Positions 52,230 to 61,933 of a stretch of 64,000 nucleotides of DNA are shown piece by piece (the first letter of the stretch is position 1; the number at the start of each line of letters is the position of its first letter). The position numbers and the translations under genes were made by a program. Source of the stretch: Planktothrix sp. PCC 11201. Its GTDB lineage: Bacteria; Cyanobacteriota; Cyanobacteriia; Cyanobacteriales; Microcoleaceae. The notes below the pieces were generated by a model. The model was not told where the DNA came from, did not search any database, and saw only the letters and a program-made list of their open reading frames with translations. The stretch spans positions 368,242-432,241 of the forward strand of contig NZ_LT797701.1 of assembly GCF_900009135.1 (NCBI RefSeq), written 5' to 3'.

Positions 52230-53540
52230 ATGAACGCGATTTCTAGCACCAACCCTAAAAACCAACAGGAATTAGAAAAAATTGTGGGGGTAGGGAATGT
52301 CCAACCCTGGGACAAAATTGAATCCGTGCGACAACAACAAATCATTCAATGTTTAGCACCAGAAACCCCAATTCAAGGGCTAATTTATCCTCAAACTCAA
52401 CAACAATTAGCAGAGGTTATTGCCTATACTAACCAACAGCAATTAAAGGTTTTACCCTGCGGTTTTTGTAGTAAAATTGATTGGGGGGGACTGGTCAAAA
52501 ATATTGATTTTGCTGTCAGTACCCAGGGCATGAATCAACTGATTGAACACGCCGTTGGCGATTTAACCGTTACCGTAGAAGCAGGGATGAAATTTTCCCA
52601 GTTGCAAGCTATTTTAGCTCAGAAAAATCAAGTTTTAGGATTTGATCCGAGTTATCCTGAAACCGCAACAATTGGCGGAATTATTGCCACGGGAGATACA
52701 GGTTCCCTGCGCCAACGTTATCGAAGTATTCGAGATTTAATCCTGGGGATTTCCATTATTCGTTATGATGGAAAAATCGCTAAAGCTGGGGGTCGAGTGG
52801 TTAAAAATGTAGCCGGTTATGACTTAATGAAACTATTTACAGGTTCCTATGGAACTTTAGGAATTATTAGTCAAATTACCCTACGAGTTTATCCCCAAGC
52901 TGAAGTTTCCGGGACGGTAATATTAACAGGAGAAGCTGAAGCTATTTCTCAAGTCAATCAAATTTTATTAGCTTCTGCTTTAACTCCTGTCGCTGTGGAT
53001 TTAATCTCGTCTGACCTATCAAAAATATTAGGATTGGGAGATAATATTGGTTTAATGGTTCGGTTCCAAAGTATTGCAGAAGGTATTAAACAACAATCTC
53101 AACGATTAATAGAGTTGGGAGAAAAAATAGGGTTAAAAGCAATTTATATTGATTCCGATGAGGATAATTTATGGCAACAATTAAAACAGCAAATTTGGCA
53201 ATCTGAATCTCAAGATTCTATTATTTGTAAAGTCGGAATCACCCCTACCTCGGCGGTCAAAACCTTAATCCAATATCAAACCCTGGGAATGATTCATGCT
53301 GGAGTTGGTTTAGGGGTATTAAGGTTTGACAGCATTTCCCCAGAAACCCTGTTAAAATTAAGAAATTGGTGTGAGTCCCAAGGGGGGTTTTTATCAATTT
53401 TAAAAGCACCTGTAGACCTAAAACAAAAGTTAGAAGTTTGGGGATATGCAGGAAATGCTTTGAATTTGATGCGTCAAATTAAACAACAATTTGACCCTCA
53501 AAATCAGTTTAGTCCCAATCGTTTTGTCGGTGGAATTTAA
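52230..53540 (+). CDS. glcE: Glycolate dehydrogenase FAD subunit GlcE-like
   Basis: A 436-residue FAD-binding PCMH-type protein. The FAD motif is in DPSYPETATIGGIIATGDTG, then RYRSIRDLILGISIIRYDG and GRVVKNVAGYDLMKLFTGSYGTLGII, all typical for GlcE/GlcD-like oxidoreductases. GlcE pairs with GlcD and GlcF to oxidise glycolate to glyoxylate in photorespiration. GlcD is not in the window. glcF follows after 32 bases, so the two form an operon. Confidence 0.88.
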   Translation: MNAISSTNPKNQQELEKIVGVGNVQPWDKIESVRQQQIIQCLAPETPIQGLIYPQTQQQLAEVIAYTNQQQLKVLPCGFCSKIDWGGLVKNIDFAVSTQGMNQLIEHAVGDLTVTVEAGMKFSQLQAILAQKNQVLGFDPSYPETATIGGIIATGDTGSLRQRYRSIRDLILGISIIRYDGKIAKAGGRVVKNVAGYDLMKLFTGSYGTLGIISQITLRVYPQAEVSGTVILTGEAEAISQVNQILLASALTPVAVDLISSDLSKILGLGDNIGLMVRFQSIAEGIKQQSQRLIELGEKIGLKAIYIDSDEDNLWQQLKQQIWQSESQDSIICKVGITPTSAVKTLIQYQTLGMIHAGVGLGVLRFDSISPETLLKLRNWCESQGGFLSILKAPVDLKQKLEVWGYAGNALNLMRQIKQQFDPQNQFSPNRFVGGI

Positions 53541-53572
53541 TTAATCAATTATTTTGGGAGAATTTAGTTAAA

Positions 53573-54994
53573 ATGCAAACATCTGATCAAATTATTGACC
53601 CTCAATCACTTCCTGCTAAACAAAGTAACTTTTTAGGACAAAATCCCCATTTAAACCCGACTGAAATTCCTGGTTTTGACTCCACAAATCCCCCTAATCC
53701 TAATTTAATAAGTACCTGTGTTCACTGCGGGTTTTGTTTGTCCACTTGTCCCAGTTATCGGGTTTTAGGAACAGAAATGGACTCCCCAAGAGGGCGGATT
53801 TATTTAATGGATGCCATTTCTAAAAATGATGCTTCCTTGGGGGAAACAACCGCCCAACATTTTGATAGCTGTTTAGGATGTTTAGCCTGTGTCACCACTT
53901 GTCCTTCAGGTGTTAAATATGATCAATTAATTGCCGCCACTCGTCCTCAAGTTGAAAGAAATGTTCCCAGAAGTTTATCTGACCGTTTAATTCGAGGATT
54001 AATTTTTAATTTATTCCCCTACCCTAAACGTCTACAGGCATTTTTAATACCGCTTTTCATCTATCAAAAATTAGGAATACAAAAAATAGTCAGAAAAACA
54101 GGTTTATTACCAAAAATATCTCCTCGTTTAGCTGCAATGGAATCAATTTTACCTGCTATTCCTAAAGACGCTTTTCGAGAAGATTTTCCGGTTATTATTC
54201 CCACCCAAGGAGAAAAACGCTATCGAGTCGGGGTAATTTTGGGCTGTGTTCAAAGGTTATTATTTAACCCCGTTAATGAAGCCACGGTCAGGGTTTTAAC
54301 CGCCAATGGGTGTGAAGTTGTGATTCCGAGAAATCAAGGCTGTTGTGGAGCTTTACCCGAACATCAGGGACAAACGGAACAGTCCCATACCTTAATTAAA
54401 CAAATGATTGACAGATTTTCCGGGACTCGTTTAGATGCTATTATTATTAATGCGGCGGGCTGTGGTCATACCTTAAAAGAATATGGACATATCTTAAAAG
54501 ATGATCCCCAATATCGAGAAGCAGCACAAGAATTTTCGGCAAAAGTTAAAGATATTCAGGAATTTTTAGTCGAAATTGGGTTAACAACACCCCTATTTCC
54601 CTTAACAGAAACCGGGGAATTAACCCTAGTTTATCAAGATGCTTGTCATTTATTACATGGACAAAAAATTAGTTCCCAACCCCGTCAACTGCTGCAACAA
54701 ATTCCGGGGGTAAAATTACGAGAACCAATAGATGCTTCCTTGTGTTGTGGAAGTGCCGGGATTTACAATTTGTTGCAACCGGAAATTGCCGAAGAATTAG
54801 GACAGCAAAAAGTAGATAATTTGACAAATACCGGGGCAGAATTAATTGCTTCTTCTAATCCCGGTTGTTCTTTGCAAATTAAAAAACACTTACAATTGCA
54901 AGGAAAAGATATTAATTTAATGCACCCGATGGAATTACTAGATTATTCAATTCGAGGGGTTAAAATCAATATAGCAATCCTAAATAGGTTGTAG
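53573..54994 (+). CDS. glcF: Glycolate dehydrogenase Fe-S subunit GlcF-like
   Basis: A 473-residue iron-sulfur protein. Two 4Fe-4S sites lie in CVHCGFCLSTCPSYRVLG and CLGCLACVTTCPSGV, followed by two Cys-rich CCG domains (GCVQRLLF, GCCGALPEHQG, INAAGCGHTLKEYG and DACHLLHGQ, CCGSAGIYNL, SNPGCSLQI). This fits GlcF, which passes electrons from the flavin subunits to quinone at the membrane. The last residues (NIAILNRL) are encoded by a dispersed 32-bp repeat (54970-55001), so the natural C-terminus may have been changed. A strong terminator follows at 55003. Confidence 0.92.
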   Translation: MQTSDQIIDPQSLPAKQSNFLGQNPHLNPTEIPGFDSTNPPNPNLISTCVHCGFCLSTCPSYRVLGTEMDSPRGRIYLMDAISKNDASLGETTAQHFDSCLGCLACVTTCPSGVKYDQLIAATRPQVERNVPRSLSDRLIRGLIFNLFPYPKRLQAFLIPLFIYQKLGIQKIVRKTGLLPKISPRLAAMESILPAIPKDAFREDFPVIIPTQGEKRYRVGVILGCVQRLLFNPVNEATVRVLTANGCEVVIPRNQGCCGALPEHQGQTEQSHTLIKQMIDRFSGTRLDAIIINAAGCGHTLKEYGHILKDDPQYREAAQEFSAKVKDIQEFLVEIGLTTPLFPLTETGELTLVYQDACHLLHGQKISSQPRQLLQQIPGVKLREPIDASLCCGSAGIYNLLQPEIAEELGQQKVDNLTNTGAELIASSNPGCSLQIKKHLQLQGKDINLMHPMELLDYSIRGVKINIAILNRL

Positions 54995-55001
54995 CATTTT
55001 A
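54970..55001. repeat. 32-bp dispersed repeat, copy 2
   Basis: The reverse complement of 47443-47474 with one mismatch. It overlaps the end of glcF and supplies its last codons and stop. Confidence 0.8.
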
Positions 55002-55002
55002 T

Positions 55003-55067
55003 CGTAGGGGTTGGGAGACTCAACCCAAGCGCAAAGAGGGTTGGAAGACCCAACCCCTACGGGTTTT
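55003..55067 (+). terminator. Terminator of glcE-glcF
   Basis: CGTAGGGGTTGGG (55003-55015) and CCCAACCCCTACG (55049-55061) form a 13-bp stem with inner smaller hairpins, followed by GGTTTTTA. The inner text GGGTTGG-AAGA-CCCAACCC is of the same family as the hairpin at 48376. Confidence 0.85.
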
Positions 55068-55125
55068 TATAAGTTTATTCACGATTAATGCCATAATCAA
55101 ACAAAATAGGGTCAATATTTTTGCT

Positions 55126-57528
55126 ATGGTTGGTCAGCTTTTAGACGGACGCTATCAAGTCATAGACGTGATTGAGTCAACGGATTTCGGGAAAACCTAT
55201 CTCGCTAAAGACACTCGCCGACCCGGTGAGTCGTTATGTTTTGTTAAACATTTGCATCTGACCCCAGCAGATGCCAAACTTGTTAATGTAGCCCGTCAGC
55301 GTTTTCAACAGGAAGCCAAGGTTTTAGAAAAACTCTCCCAACATGATCAAATTCCCCAACTGTTGGCTTATTTTGAAGAAAATCGAGAATTTTATTTAGT
55401 TGAATCCTATGTTTCGGGTCACTCATTAATGGATGAGATTTTACCAGGTAAGCCCTTAACAGAAAATCAAGTCATTAATTTACTTACCGATGTATTAGGA
55501 ATACTCCGATTTGTGCATCAACAGGGAGTGATTCATCGGGATATTAAACCGAGTAATTTAATCCGTCGTCAAACCGATGGAAAAATTATTTTACTGGATT
55601 TTGGAGCGGTTCAAGAAATTAATTTGAATTCCGATCAAGATTCCCCCAGTAGTCGGGTGGGAACCCTGGAATATATGCCCATTGAACAGTTTCAATGTCA
55701 TCCCCATTTTAACAGTGATATTTATGCCTTGGGAATGGTTGCCATTCAAGCATTAACGGGTTTGCCAGCATCAGAATTGTCAAAATTGCGAAGAAATAAT
55801 GGTTCAGATACAGGGGAAATATTTTGGCGACATTTAGCAATTGTTAGTGTGGAATTTGGTGATCTCATTGATAAGATGGTGCGGTCTGATTATCACCAAC
55901 GTTATCAATCTGTTGATGACGTTTTATCTGTTCTGAAAACTCTGCGTTCCGCCTCCGCGCCTAATCTTTCCAAACTAGAAATCTATCGGGAAGAAGTTCA
56001 ACGGTGTGCCAACCATCATCGGGGTGAAATTTCGATTATCGGTCGGCAAATTTTAGAGGAGTTACGCCTAAGTTTAGAACTGTTACCCGAAGATGCAGAA
56101 GCTATTGAAGATGAAATCTTAAATCCCTATCGTAAATATCATGAAAAGGGAGAACGTTATGAACAAGCTTTAATTGCCACAATGCAGCAGGAATATCCTT
56201 TTAGTCCTGAAACTAGGGAAGAACTCAAACGATTTCAACAACTTTTAGGGTTAAATGATCAGGATATTGCCACTATTGAAAAACAGGTTTTACCCCAATC
56301 TATTTTAACTCAATTTTCTAAATTTATCCAAAATTTTCGCCCCATTCCTACTCTAGCTAAATCTCAAAATATAGAGTCTAAGTTCTTAAAAAAAATTCGT
56401 CTTGATCAACTGCTTTGGTTGGGTTTGGGACTGGCGAGTTTATTGGGAATAATTCTGGCACTATCTGAATATCAAAAATGGAGAAATTTACAACAATTTC
56501 AAACCCAAAAAATTAATGCTATCCAAGAATTATTAGTCACAGGAAAATATGAGCAATGTTTAAATGAAGCGGACAATATTACCGAAACCGCTTTAAAAAA
56601 TCAAGCCATTAAAAACCTCATCCAAAAATGTCAGGATAAACTATTTTGGAAAACCGTAACGCCTGAAGAATTTGCCCAAAATGCTGATGCGGTTTGGGCT
56701 GTTACCTTTAGTCCCGATGGTCAAACTATTGCTAGTGGGAGTCAGGACACAACTTTGAAATTATGGGATATTAAAAGTAGAAATGAAACTAAAAGTTTAG
56801 TTGGAGATTTCTCCCCAATTTATGCTGTAGATTTTAACTCCGATGGTACAGAAATATCCTCTGGGAGTGGGTTATGGCGGATTTTAGAATGGAATCTGAC
56901 TACTGGAAAAGCCTATCCTCCCCTAGAACATTTAGCAACTATTTGGTCAGTTGATGTTAGTCCTGATAATCAAAAAATTGCCAGTGCGAGTGCGGATAAA
57001 ACTGTGAAAATTTGGGATCGACAAACGGGGGCTATTTTACATAATTTAACTGACCATCAAGATCAGGTTTATGCGGTTGTTTTTAGTCCCGATGGTCAAC
57101 TATTAGTTACAGCTTCTCAGGATAAAACTATTAAAATTTGGCAGGTGGCAACCGGAGAATTATTAAATACGCTTACCGGACATTTAGAAGGGGTGCGATC
57201 GCTGGCAATTAGTTCCGATGGTAAAATTATTGTCAGTGGTAGCTTGGATGATACCGTTAAAGTTTGGAACCGAGAAACTGGCGCGTTAATTCAGACTTTA
57301 ACCGGACATTCTAACGATGTCTTATCCGTCGCCATTAGTCCTGATAACCTTATTATTGCTAGTAGTAGCCGAGATAAAACTATTAAACTATGGAATTTAA
57401 AAACGGGAGAATTATTAAATACCCTAACCGGACATCAAGATGAGATTTATTCGATTAAATTTAGTCCCGATGGGAATAGTTTAGTCAGTGGAAGTAAGGA
57501 CAAAACTATTAAATTGTGGTTGCGTTAA
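55126..57528 (+). CDS. Ser/Thr protein kinase with WD40 propeller
   Basis: An 800-residue membrane-anchored kinase. The kinase domain spans ~8-270: catalytic loop VIHRDIKPSNLIRR and DFGAVQE are intact, while the glycine loop is loose (IESTDFGKTYLA). A helical linker (~290-430) comes next, a membrane helix (LLWLGLGLASLLGIILAL) near 440, then seven WD40 repeats (~520-800) with text such as SPDGQTIASGSQDTTLKLWD, enough for one closed propeller. The propeller is likely to bind a partner outside the cytoplasm and control the kinase. A terminator follows directly. Confidence 0.93.
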   Translation: MVGQLLDGRYQVIDVIESTDFGKTYLAKDTRRPGESLCFVKHLHLTPADAKLVNVARQRFQQEAKVLEKLSQHDQIPQLLAYFEENREFYLVESYVSGHSLMDEILPGKPLTENQVINLLTDVLGILRFVHQQGVIHRDIKPSNLIRRQTDGKIILLDFGAVQEINLNSDQDSPSSRVGTLEYMPIEQFQCHPHFNSDIYALGMVAIQALTGLPASELSKLRRNNGSDTGEIFWRHLAIVSVEFGDLIDKMVRSDYHQRYQSVDDVLSVLKTLRSASAPNLSKLEIYREEVQRCANHHRGEISIIGRQILEELRLSLELLPEDAEAIEDEILNPYRKYHEKGERYEQALIATMQQEYPFSPETREELKRFQQLLGLNDQDIATIEKQVLPQSILTQFSKFIQNFRPIPTLAKSQNIESKFLKKIRLDQLLWLGLGLASLLGIILALSEYQKWRNLQQFQTQKINAIQELLVTGKYEQCLNEADNITETALKNQAIKNLIQKCQDKLFWKTVTPEEFAQNADAVWAVTFSPDGQTIASGSQDTTLKLWDIKSRNETKSLVGDFSPIYAVDFNSDGTEISSGSGLWRILEWNLTTGKAYPPLEHLATIWSVDVSPDNQKIASASADKTVKIWDRQTGAILHNLTDHQDQVYAVVFSPDGQLLVTASQDKTIKIWQVATGELLNTLTGHLEGVRSLAISSDGKIIVSGSLDDTVKVWNRETGALIQTLTGHSNDVLSVAISPDNLIIASSSRDKTIKLWNLKTGELLNTLTGHQDEIYSIKFSPDGNSLVSGSKDKTIKLWLR

Positions 57529-57540
57529 TATCAACCCCGT

Positions 57541-57570
57541 AGAGACGTTGTATACAACGTCTCTTTTTTT
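57541..57570 (+). terminator. Terminator of the WD40 kinase gene
   Basis: A perfect 24-base palindrome (AGAGACGTTGTA and its complement, 57541-57564) runs into a T-run (57564-57570). It lies 12 bases after the stop codon. Confidence 0.85.
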
Positions 57571-57598
57571 GTAGAGACGTTGCATGCAACGTCTCTAC
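57571..57598. repeat. 28-bp perfect palindrome
   Basis: GTAGAGACGTTGCA and its exact complement follow immediately after the first palindrome, then a run of A. The core AGAGACGTTG is shared with the first palindrome. Such palindromes are dispersed repeats in cyanobacteria. Confidence 0.8.
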
Positions 57599-57606
57599 AA
57601 AAAAAG

Positions 57607-58251
57607 CTAAATTCCTAATGCTGCTAGGGTTGCCGGGCCAGCAATACCATCAGCCGAGAGTCCACAGTTATATTGAAAGGATTTAACAGCACTAGCGGTT
57701 AATTTGCCATAGTAACCTGTGGAGTTAGCATTAAAATAACCCAGGTCTGCTAAACGATTTTGCAGGTGTTTGACATTACGGCCACTGTCACCCCGGGACA
57801 GAGCTCCACCGCCACCGCCACAACGATGACTACAGCCACCGCCATAGCTATCACTAACCTGAGAGCTTCCTACCCCTAACGCTCTTGCCGTTTTCCAGCC
57901 AACAATTCCATCGGGATTTAAGCCATAATCTTGTTGAAAGGCGATGACGGCGTGTTTTGTCACCGACCCAAAGTAACCCGTTGCTCTGCCGTTAAAATAG
58001 CCGTAATTCTGCAACGCATACTGAACACTTTTCACACCCTGACCGCTATCGCCACGGGTGAGGGCAGCACTGGCGGGTTGGCTTACACTCAGCACAGACA
58101 AGCCAATAGCCGTTGCTACAATGGGCAACCAGCAAGCGGTTGATATTTTACTCCAATTCACACATCGGAATAGTACCAAATCCCCATTGAAATCGGCTTT
58201 CCGAGGGGACTCATAGGCAGAAACTAAATGATTGTAGGCAAGAGTATCCAT
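57607..58251 (-). CDS. Secreted protein with two peptidoglycan-binding domains
   Basis: A 214-residue protein. A hydrophobic export segment (WLPIVATAIGLSVLSVSQPA) ends with a likely cut after ASA. Two PG_binding_1 repeats follow: LTRGDSGQGVKSVQYALQNYG...IVGWKTARAL and LSRGDSGRNVKHLQNRLADLG...IAGPATLAAL. They are joined by a Gly/Cys-rich linker (GGGCSHRCGGGGG). There is no catalytic domain, so it probably anchors or modifies the wall surface. The ~38 residues before the signal are unusual, and a later start may be right. Confidence 0.85.
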   Translation of the reverse strand: MDTLAYNHLVSAYESPRKADFNGDLVLFRCVNWSKISTACWLPIVATAIGLSVLSVSQPASAALTRGDSGQGVKSVQYALQNYGYFNGRATGYFGSVTKHAVIAFQQDYGLNPDGIVGWKTARALGVGSSQVSDSYGGGCSHRCGGGGGALSRGDSGRNVKHLQNRLADLGYFNANSTGYYGKLTASAVKSFQYNCGLSADGIAGPATLAALGI

Positions 58252-58469
58252 AAAATCCTTGATTAACGCATTAACAGTACGATTGCCAGCAGTTAATCCG
58301 ATTAAAGTTCAACTACCGACTCTTAATTTATAACTTTGTAAGCAATAAACGTCCAGATAAATTTTATGTTTTCCGCAATTTTTATTAAAACTTAACAAAA
58401 TAACTGATCATCTTATAATTCACAAACCTACAATTGTACAATAAATAAAAAAATATGAATTGAACTTAG

Positions 58470-59789
58470 ATGGAAACAATGGTTAATTTTTATATCGGGA
58501 TTGATTTTGGGACATCCGGTGCTCGTTCGATTACCATTAATTCTCAAGGGACAGTGGTAGCCCAAACTCAATTTCCTTTCCCCTCGTCAGCTTCCTCCTC
58601 TGAATGGGTTGGTCTTTGGAAAACGTCTCTGTTTGATGTAATCCAACAAATTCCGTTACATTTTCGCCATCAAGTTGATGCGATCGCTATTAATGGAACC
58701 TCTGCCACCGTGCTACTTTGTGATCCTAATGGCATTCCAGTACAATCCCCAATTCTATATAATGATAGTCGGGCTGTTACCGTCTTAGAACTGTTAAAAA
58801 AAATCGCCCCTCCCGATAATATTGTTAACAGTGCCACTTCTAGTTTAGCCAAACTTATCTGGTGGTTAACCGTTGAAACTGCCAACACTAAACCACAAAA
58901 ATCTGCGCCCCGCTATTTTCTCCATCAAGCCGATTGGTTAGCATTTTTATTACATGGAAAATTAGGGATTAGTGATTATCATAATAGCTTAAAATTAGGC
59001 TACGATGTCGAGAATTTGACCTATCCCGATTGGTTAATTAATGGTTTACAACCTCTGACTGATTTAGAATTATTGAAACTGCCTGATATAGTTGCTCCTG
59101 GAACCCCAATTGCCACCATTACCCCCGAAATGGCAGAACAGTTAAAATTACCTAAAACCTGTGTTATCTGTGCGGGAACTACCGATAGTATAGCAGCGTT
59201 TTTAGCCAGTGGTGCCAAGATTCCAGGGGAAGCAGTAACATCTTTAGGTTCCACTTTAGTCTTAAAACTTCTCAGTCATACTCCTGTAAATAATGCTAAA
59301 TATGGTATTTATAGCCATCGCTTAGGAGATTTATGGTTAACAGGAGGTGCTTCTAATACCGGGGGTGCGGTCTTACGGCAATTTTTTAGTGATCGGTCAC
59401 TGGAAAATTTCAGCCGTCAAATTAACCCTAATTGTAATAGTAACTTAGATTATTATCCTTTAATTAAAAAAGGCGATCGCTTCCCGATTAACGACCCCGA
59501 ATTACTTCCCCGTCTGCAACCTCGTCCCGATCATCCGGTTGAGTTTTTACAGGGTTTATTAGAAGGAATTGCCAAAATTGAAGCCCAAGGTTATCAACTT
59601 TTACAACAACTCGGAGCCACTCCCCTCACCCAAGTTTATACCGCTGGAGGTGGGGCAAAAAATCCGACTTGGACAGCTATTCGTCAGCACTATTTAAACG
59701 TTAACATGGTTAATTCTATTCATACAGAAGCCGCTTATGGAAGTGCGTTACTTGCCCTTGAGGGAGGAATTAAGCTGTACTGCATTTAA
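58470..59789 (+). CDS. FGGY-family carbohydrate kinase
   Basis: A 439-residue sugar kinase. The phosphate-1 motif is YIGIDFGTSGARSI at the start, with a catalytic Asp in LYNDSRA, the second ATPase block GTTDSIAAFLASG with GEAVTSLGSTLVLKLL, and the adenosine motif TAGGGAKNPTWTAIRQ near the end. It is shorter than xylulokinase or glycerol kinase (about 480-500) and like the short cyanobacterial/plant proteins reported as D-ribulose kinases, so ribulose is the likely substrate, by inference. An ATG at 58479 is an alternative start. Confidence 0.85.
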   Translation: METMVNFYIGIDFGTSGARSITINSQGTVVAQTQFPFPSSASSSEWVGLWKTSLFDVIQQIPLHFRHQVDAIAINGTSATVLLCDPNGIPVQSPILYNDSRAVTVLELLKKIAPPDNIVNSATSSLAKLIWWLTVETANTKPQKSAPRYFLHQADWLAFLLHGKLGISDYHNSLKLGYDVENLTYPDWLINGLQPLTDLELLKLPDIVAPGTPIATITPEMAEQLKLPKTCVICAGTTDSIAAFLASGAKIPGEAVTSLGSTLVLKLLSHTPVNNAKYGIYSHRLGDLWLTGGASNTGGAVLRQFFSDRSLENFSRQINPNCNSNLDYYPLIKKGDRFPINDPELLPRLQPRPDHPVEFLQGLLEGIAKIEAQGYQLLQQLGATPLTQVYTAGGGAKNPTWTAIRQHYLNVNMVNSIHTEAAYGSALLALEGGIKLYCI

Positions 59790-59868
59790 ACTGTATAGCA
59801 AGTCTAAATGAATTGTACACTCATAATAATCAAGATTATTAACCCCAAAAAATATCTACATTCGTTGT

Positions 59869-59896
59869 GTAGGGGCGAGGCGCGCCTCGCCCCTAC
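59869..59896. repeat. 28-bp GC-rich perfect palindrome between convergent genes
   Basis: GTAGGGGCGAGGCG followed by its exact complement. It sits between the stops of the FGGY kinase and the coiled-coil gene and may end transcription both ways, although no T-run follows. It is a typical dispersed cyanobacterial palindrome. Confidence 0.75.
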
Positions 59897-59938
59897 GATT
59901 ATTTGGATGTCTAATCACCCATTTAGATGCTTAACCGC

Positions 59939-61927
59939 TTATTTGACTTTTCCTTTAGAATATTTATCAACCAGTTTCCAATTATCTTGTTCTGATATCT
60001 GCTTAACTTCAGAAGGTTGTATTAAGTTAATAAATACTGGATATGTGTTTATTTGAGGAACTTCAAAGTGGTATCTAAGTATGTCACAGGCTACTTCACT
60101 AGGAATACTTAACTTGGGAAATAAGTAATGTTTGTCTTGACATGAGACAATATAAAATTTAGCCTTATCTTGATCTGTTTTTTCCAATTTGTAGTCGTCG
60201 TTAAATCTATTTGAATTATCTTTGACGGGTATAAAATCATTCAGAACATTCAAGTTACCATTATTTTGATTATATTTATAAACTAAACTCTGTAATTCTT
60301 GAGAAATTCCTTGGGTTTTATTTGGTTTTATGTTTGTTTCTTCAGCTTCATTTTTTGGTTTTGCATTCCCCTTTTCAGATTGTAGGGAATTGATTTTACT
60401 ATCTTTAATTTCAATCTGTTGTTCCAAAGTAGCTAGTCTATTTTGCTTTTCTTGTAAATCTGATTGTAGCTGGCGAATTGTTTCTTGTTCTGCCTGTAAT
60501 GTTATGTTTAGTTGTTGAATATTTGCTTGTGCTTTACTTTGTTCTGATTCCAATTTTTGTTCCAATTCTTGAACAGAATCTTTGGCTGTTTTCCAATCAT
60601 TTTGTACTTGTTCTAATTGCGATCGCAATTCTTGAATTTGCTCATTATTTAATTCATGAGAATTACTTTTATCATCTTTTCCAGTTGCAACTAATTCATT
60701 CTGATTTGCAATTAGATTTGATTTTTGAGACTCATACTCCCGCTTTATTAAGGGAATCAGCTTTGTCTCCATGCAGCTATTGAAAGACTGATCAACTTGA
60801 TCCTTAATAAGATCAGGAATTTCAGCTAATTGTTGGTTTATTTCTTTAATATGCTCATGAGAATATTCCTGTTGAGAATTACCAGTATTAATAGAGATTT
60901 TTTCTATTTGTTTTTTTATATCTTTCCATAATATATGAAAATTATGTTCTAAATCTTGTTTAAAATAGTCTTTTATTTGATCATTATTTGCATCAATTTT
61001 TGTTGTTATTAATTGATCTATTTTTTCAAGCAAGGTTTCTTGAAGTTTAATTTCAATATTTGATAATGCTTCTGTTTGTTTTTTTAGAAACTCATCAAAA
61101 TATTGCAAGATTTTGCTTAATGCTTCACTTTCTTTTAGTCCCACAAATGTTTGCTTTTTTTTGCTACTATCGCTCAATTGATCTTGATCTGCACCATCCA
61201 CTGTTCTATCTCCTTTTTTGTACAAAACAACTGTAATAAATAATCCCAATAATAATACCAATAATAATCCTAAAATCGAATATTGTAAATTTTGTTGAAA
61301 GTCTAATCGTTTGTCTAAACCCTCTCGGTACTTCTTCTCCTGTTCTTGACTAACCCACTCCTTAACTTGGTTCAACAGTTGTTTAATATTCTGTAACTCT
61401 TGCCTAATCTTGGTTTCAGGACTATCAACCGTTTGTTGAGTATCAGAAGATGGCTGATTATTAGCTTTTAACCGATCAGTATCGAGATTGATATTCTTGC
61501 AAGTTTCTTCTATTTGATTGAACAAATCGACAATCGTTTTATAGGTTTTGTCATTGTTGCTTTGCTGTTCAATTTGTTGTTTTAACGGCGAAACAGTGCT
61601 AGTACAAAGTTGATCAACCTGAGCATCAACATTAGTCCAAGCTAATCTCAACTGCTCAGGAGTTAGCTCTGTTTTAACACCACCAAGAGCCTTGATCACC
61701 GCGTCCAGTTTAGAGTTTAACATCGGTAAGTTACTTTGCAACTCATCCAACAAGGGTAATTTTGGTGCTGGTGGACTTGTTGGTGAGGATGACGCTTGGG
61801 ATGATGGAGAAGCAGACGGAGAAGTTGCTGGTGCTGGTGAATTCGGTAGGGCAAAAAGGCATAAACCCCCGATAGCAATAGCAATAGCAATCAGCCAACT
61901 ATCTCGACTAAAAGAAGGGAGTTTCAT
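59939..61927 (-). CDS. Membrane coiled-coil protein, partner of actin-like ATPase
   Basis: A 662-residue protein I do not recognise. It has an N-terminal membrane helix (WLIAIAIAIGGLCLFAL), a Pro/Ser/Ala-rich linker (~29-55), a helical part, a second membrane helix (LGLLLVLLLGLFITVVLY) near 220, then a long coiled coil (~240-540, rich in Gln/Glu/Lys), and a final ~115-residue mixed domain (FIPVKDNSN, AKFYIVSCQDKHYLFPKL). Its start is 6 bases after the stop of the upstream actin/Hsp70-like ATPase gene, so they are one operon. It could be a membrane tether or scaffold for that ATPase. Confidence 0.8.
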   Translation of the reverse strand: MKLPSFSRDSWLIAIAIAIGGLCLFALPNSPAPATSPSASPSSQASSSPTSPPAPKLPLLDELQSNLPMLNSKLDAVIKALGGVKTELTPEQLRLAWTNVDAQVDQLCTSTVSPLKQQIEQQSNNDKTYKTIVDLFNQIEETCKNINLDTDRLKANNQPSSDTQQTVDSPETKIRQELQNIKQLLNQVKEWVSQEQEKKYREGLDKRLDFQQNLQYSILGLLLVLLLGLFITVVLYKKGDRTVDGADQDQLSDSSKKKQTFVGLKESEALSKILQYFDEFLKKQTEALSNIEIKLQETLLEKIDQLITTKIDANNDQIKDYFKQDLEHNFHILWKDIKKQIEKISINTGNSQQEYSHEHIKEINQQLAEIPDLIKDQVDQSFNSCMETKLIPLIKREYESQKSNLIANQNELVATGKDDKSNSHELNNEQIQELRSQLEQVQNDWKTAKDSVQELEQKLESEQSKAQANIQQLNITLQAEQETIRQLQSDLQEKQNRLATLEQQIEIKDSKINSLQSEKGNAKPKNEAEETNIKPNKTQGISQELQSLVYKYNQNNGNLNVLNDFIPVKDNSNRFNDDYKLEKTDQDKAKFYIVSCQDKHYLFPKLSIPSEVACDILRYHFEVPQINTYPVFINLIQPSEVKQISEQDNWKLVDKYSKGKVK

Positions 61928-61933
61928 AAATTC

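Noticed and set aside
59808-60056. 82-codon plus-strand frame
   Set aside because: It spans the 28-bp palindrome and overlaps the 3' end of the coiled-coil gene, which is clearly real.
60478-60783. 101-codon plus-strand hydrophobic frame
   Set aside because: It is the antisense shadow of the coiled-coil region, where Gln/Glu/Lys codons read as hydrophobic residues in reverse.
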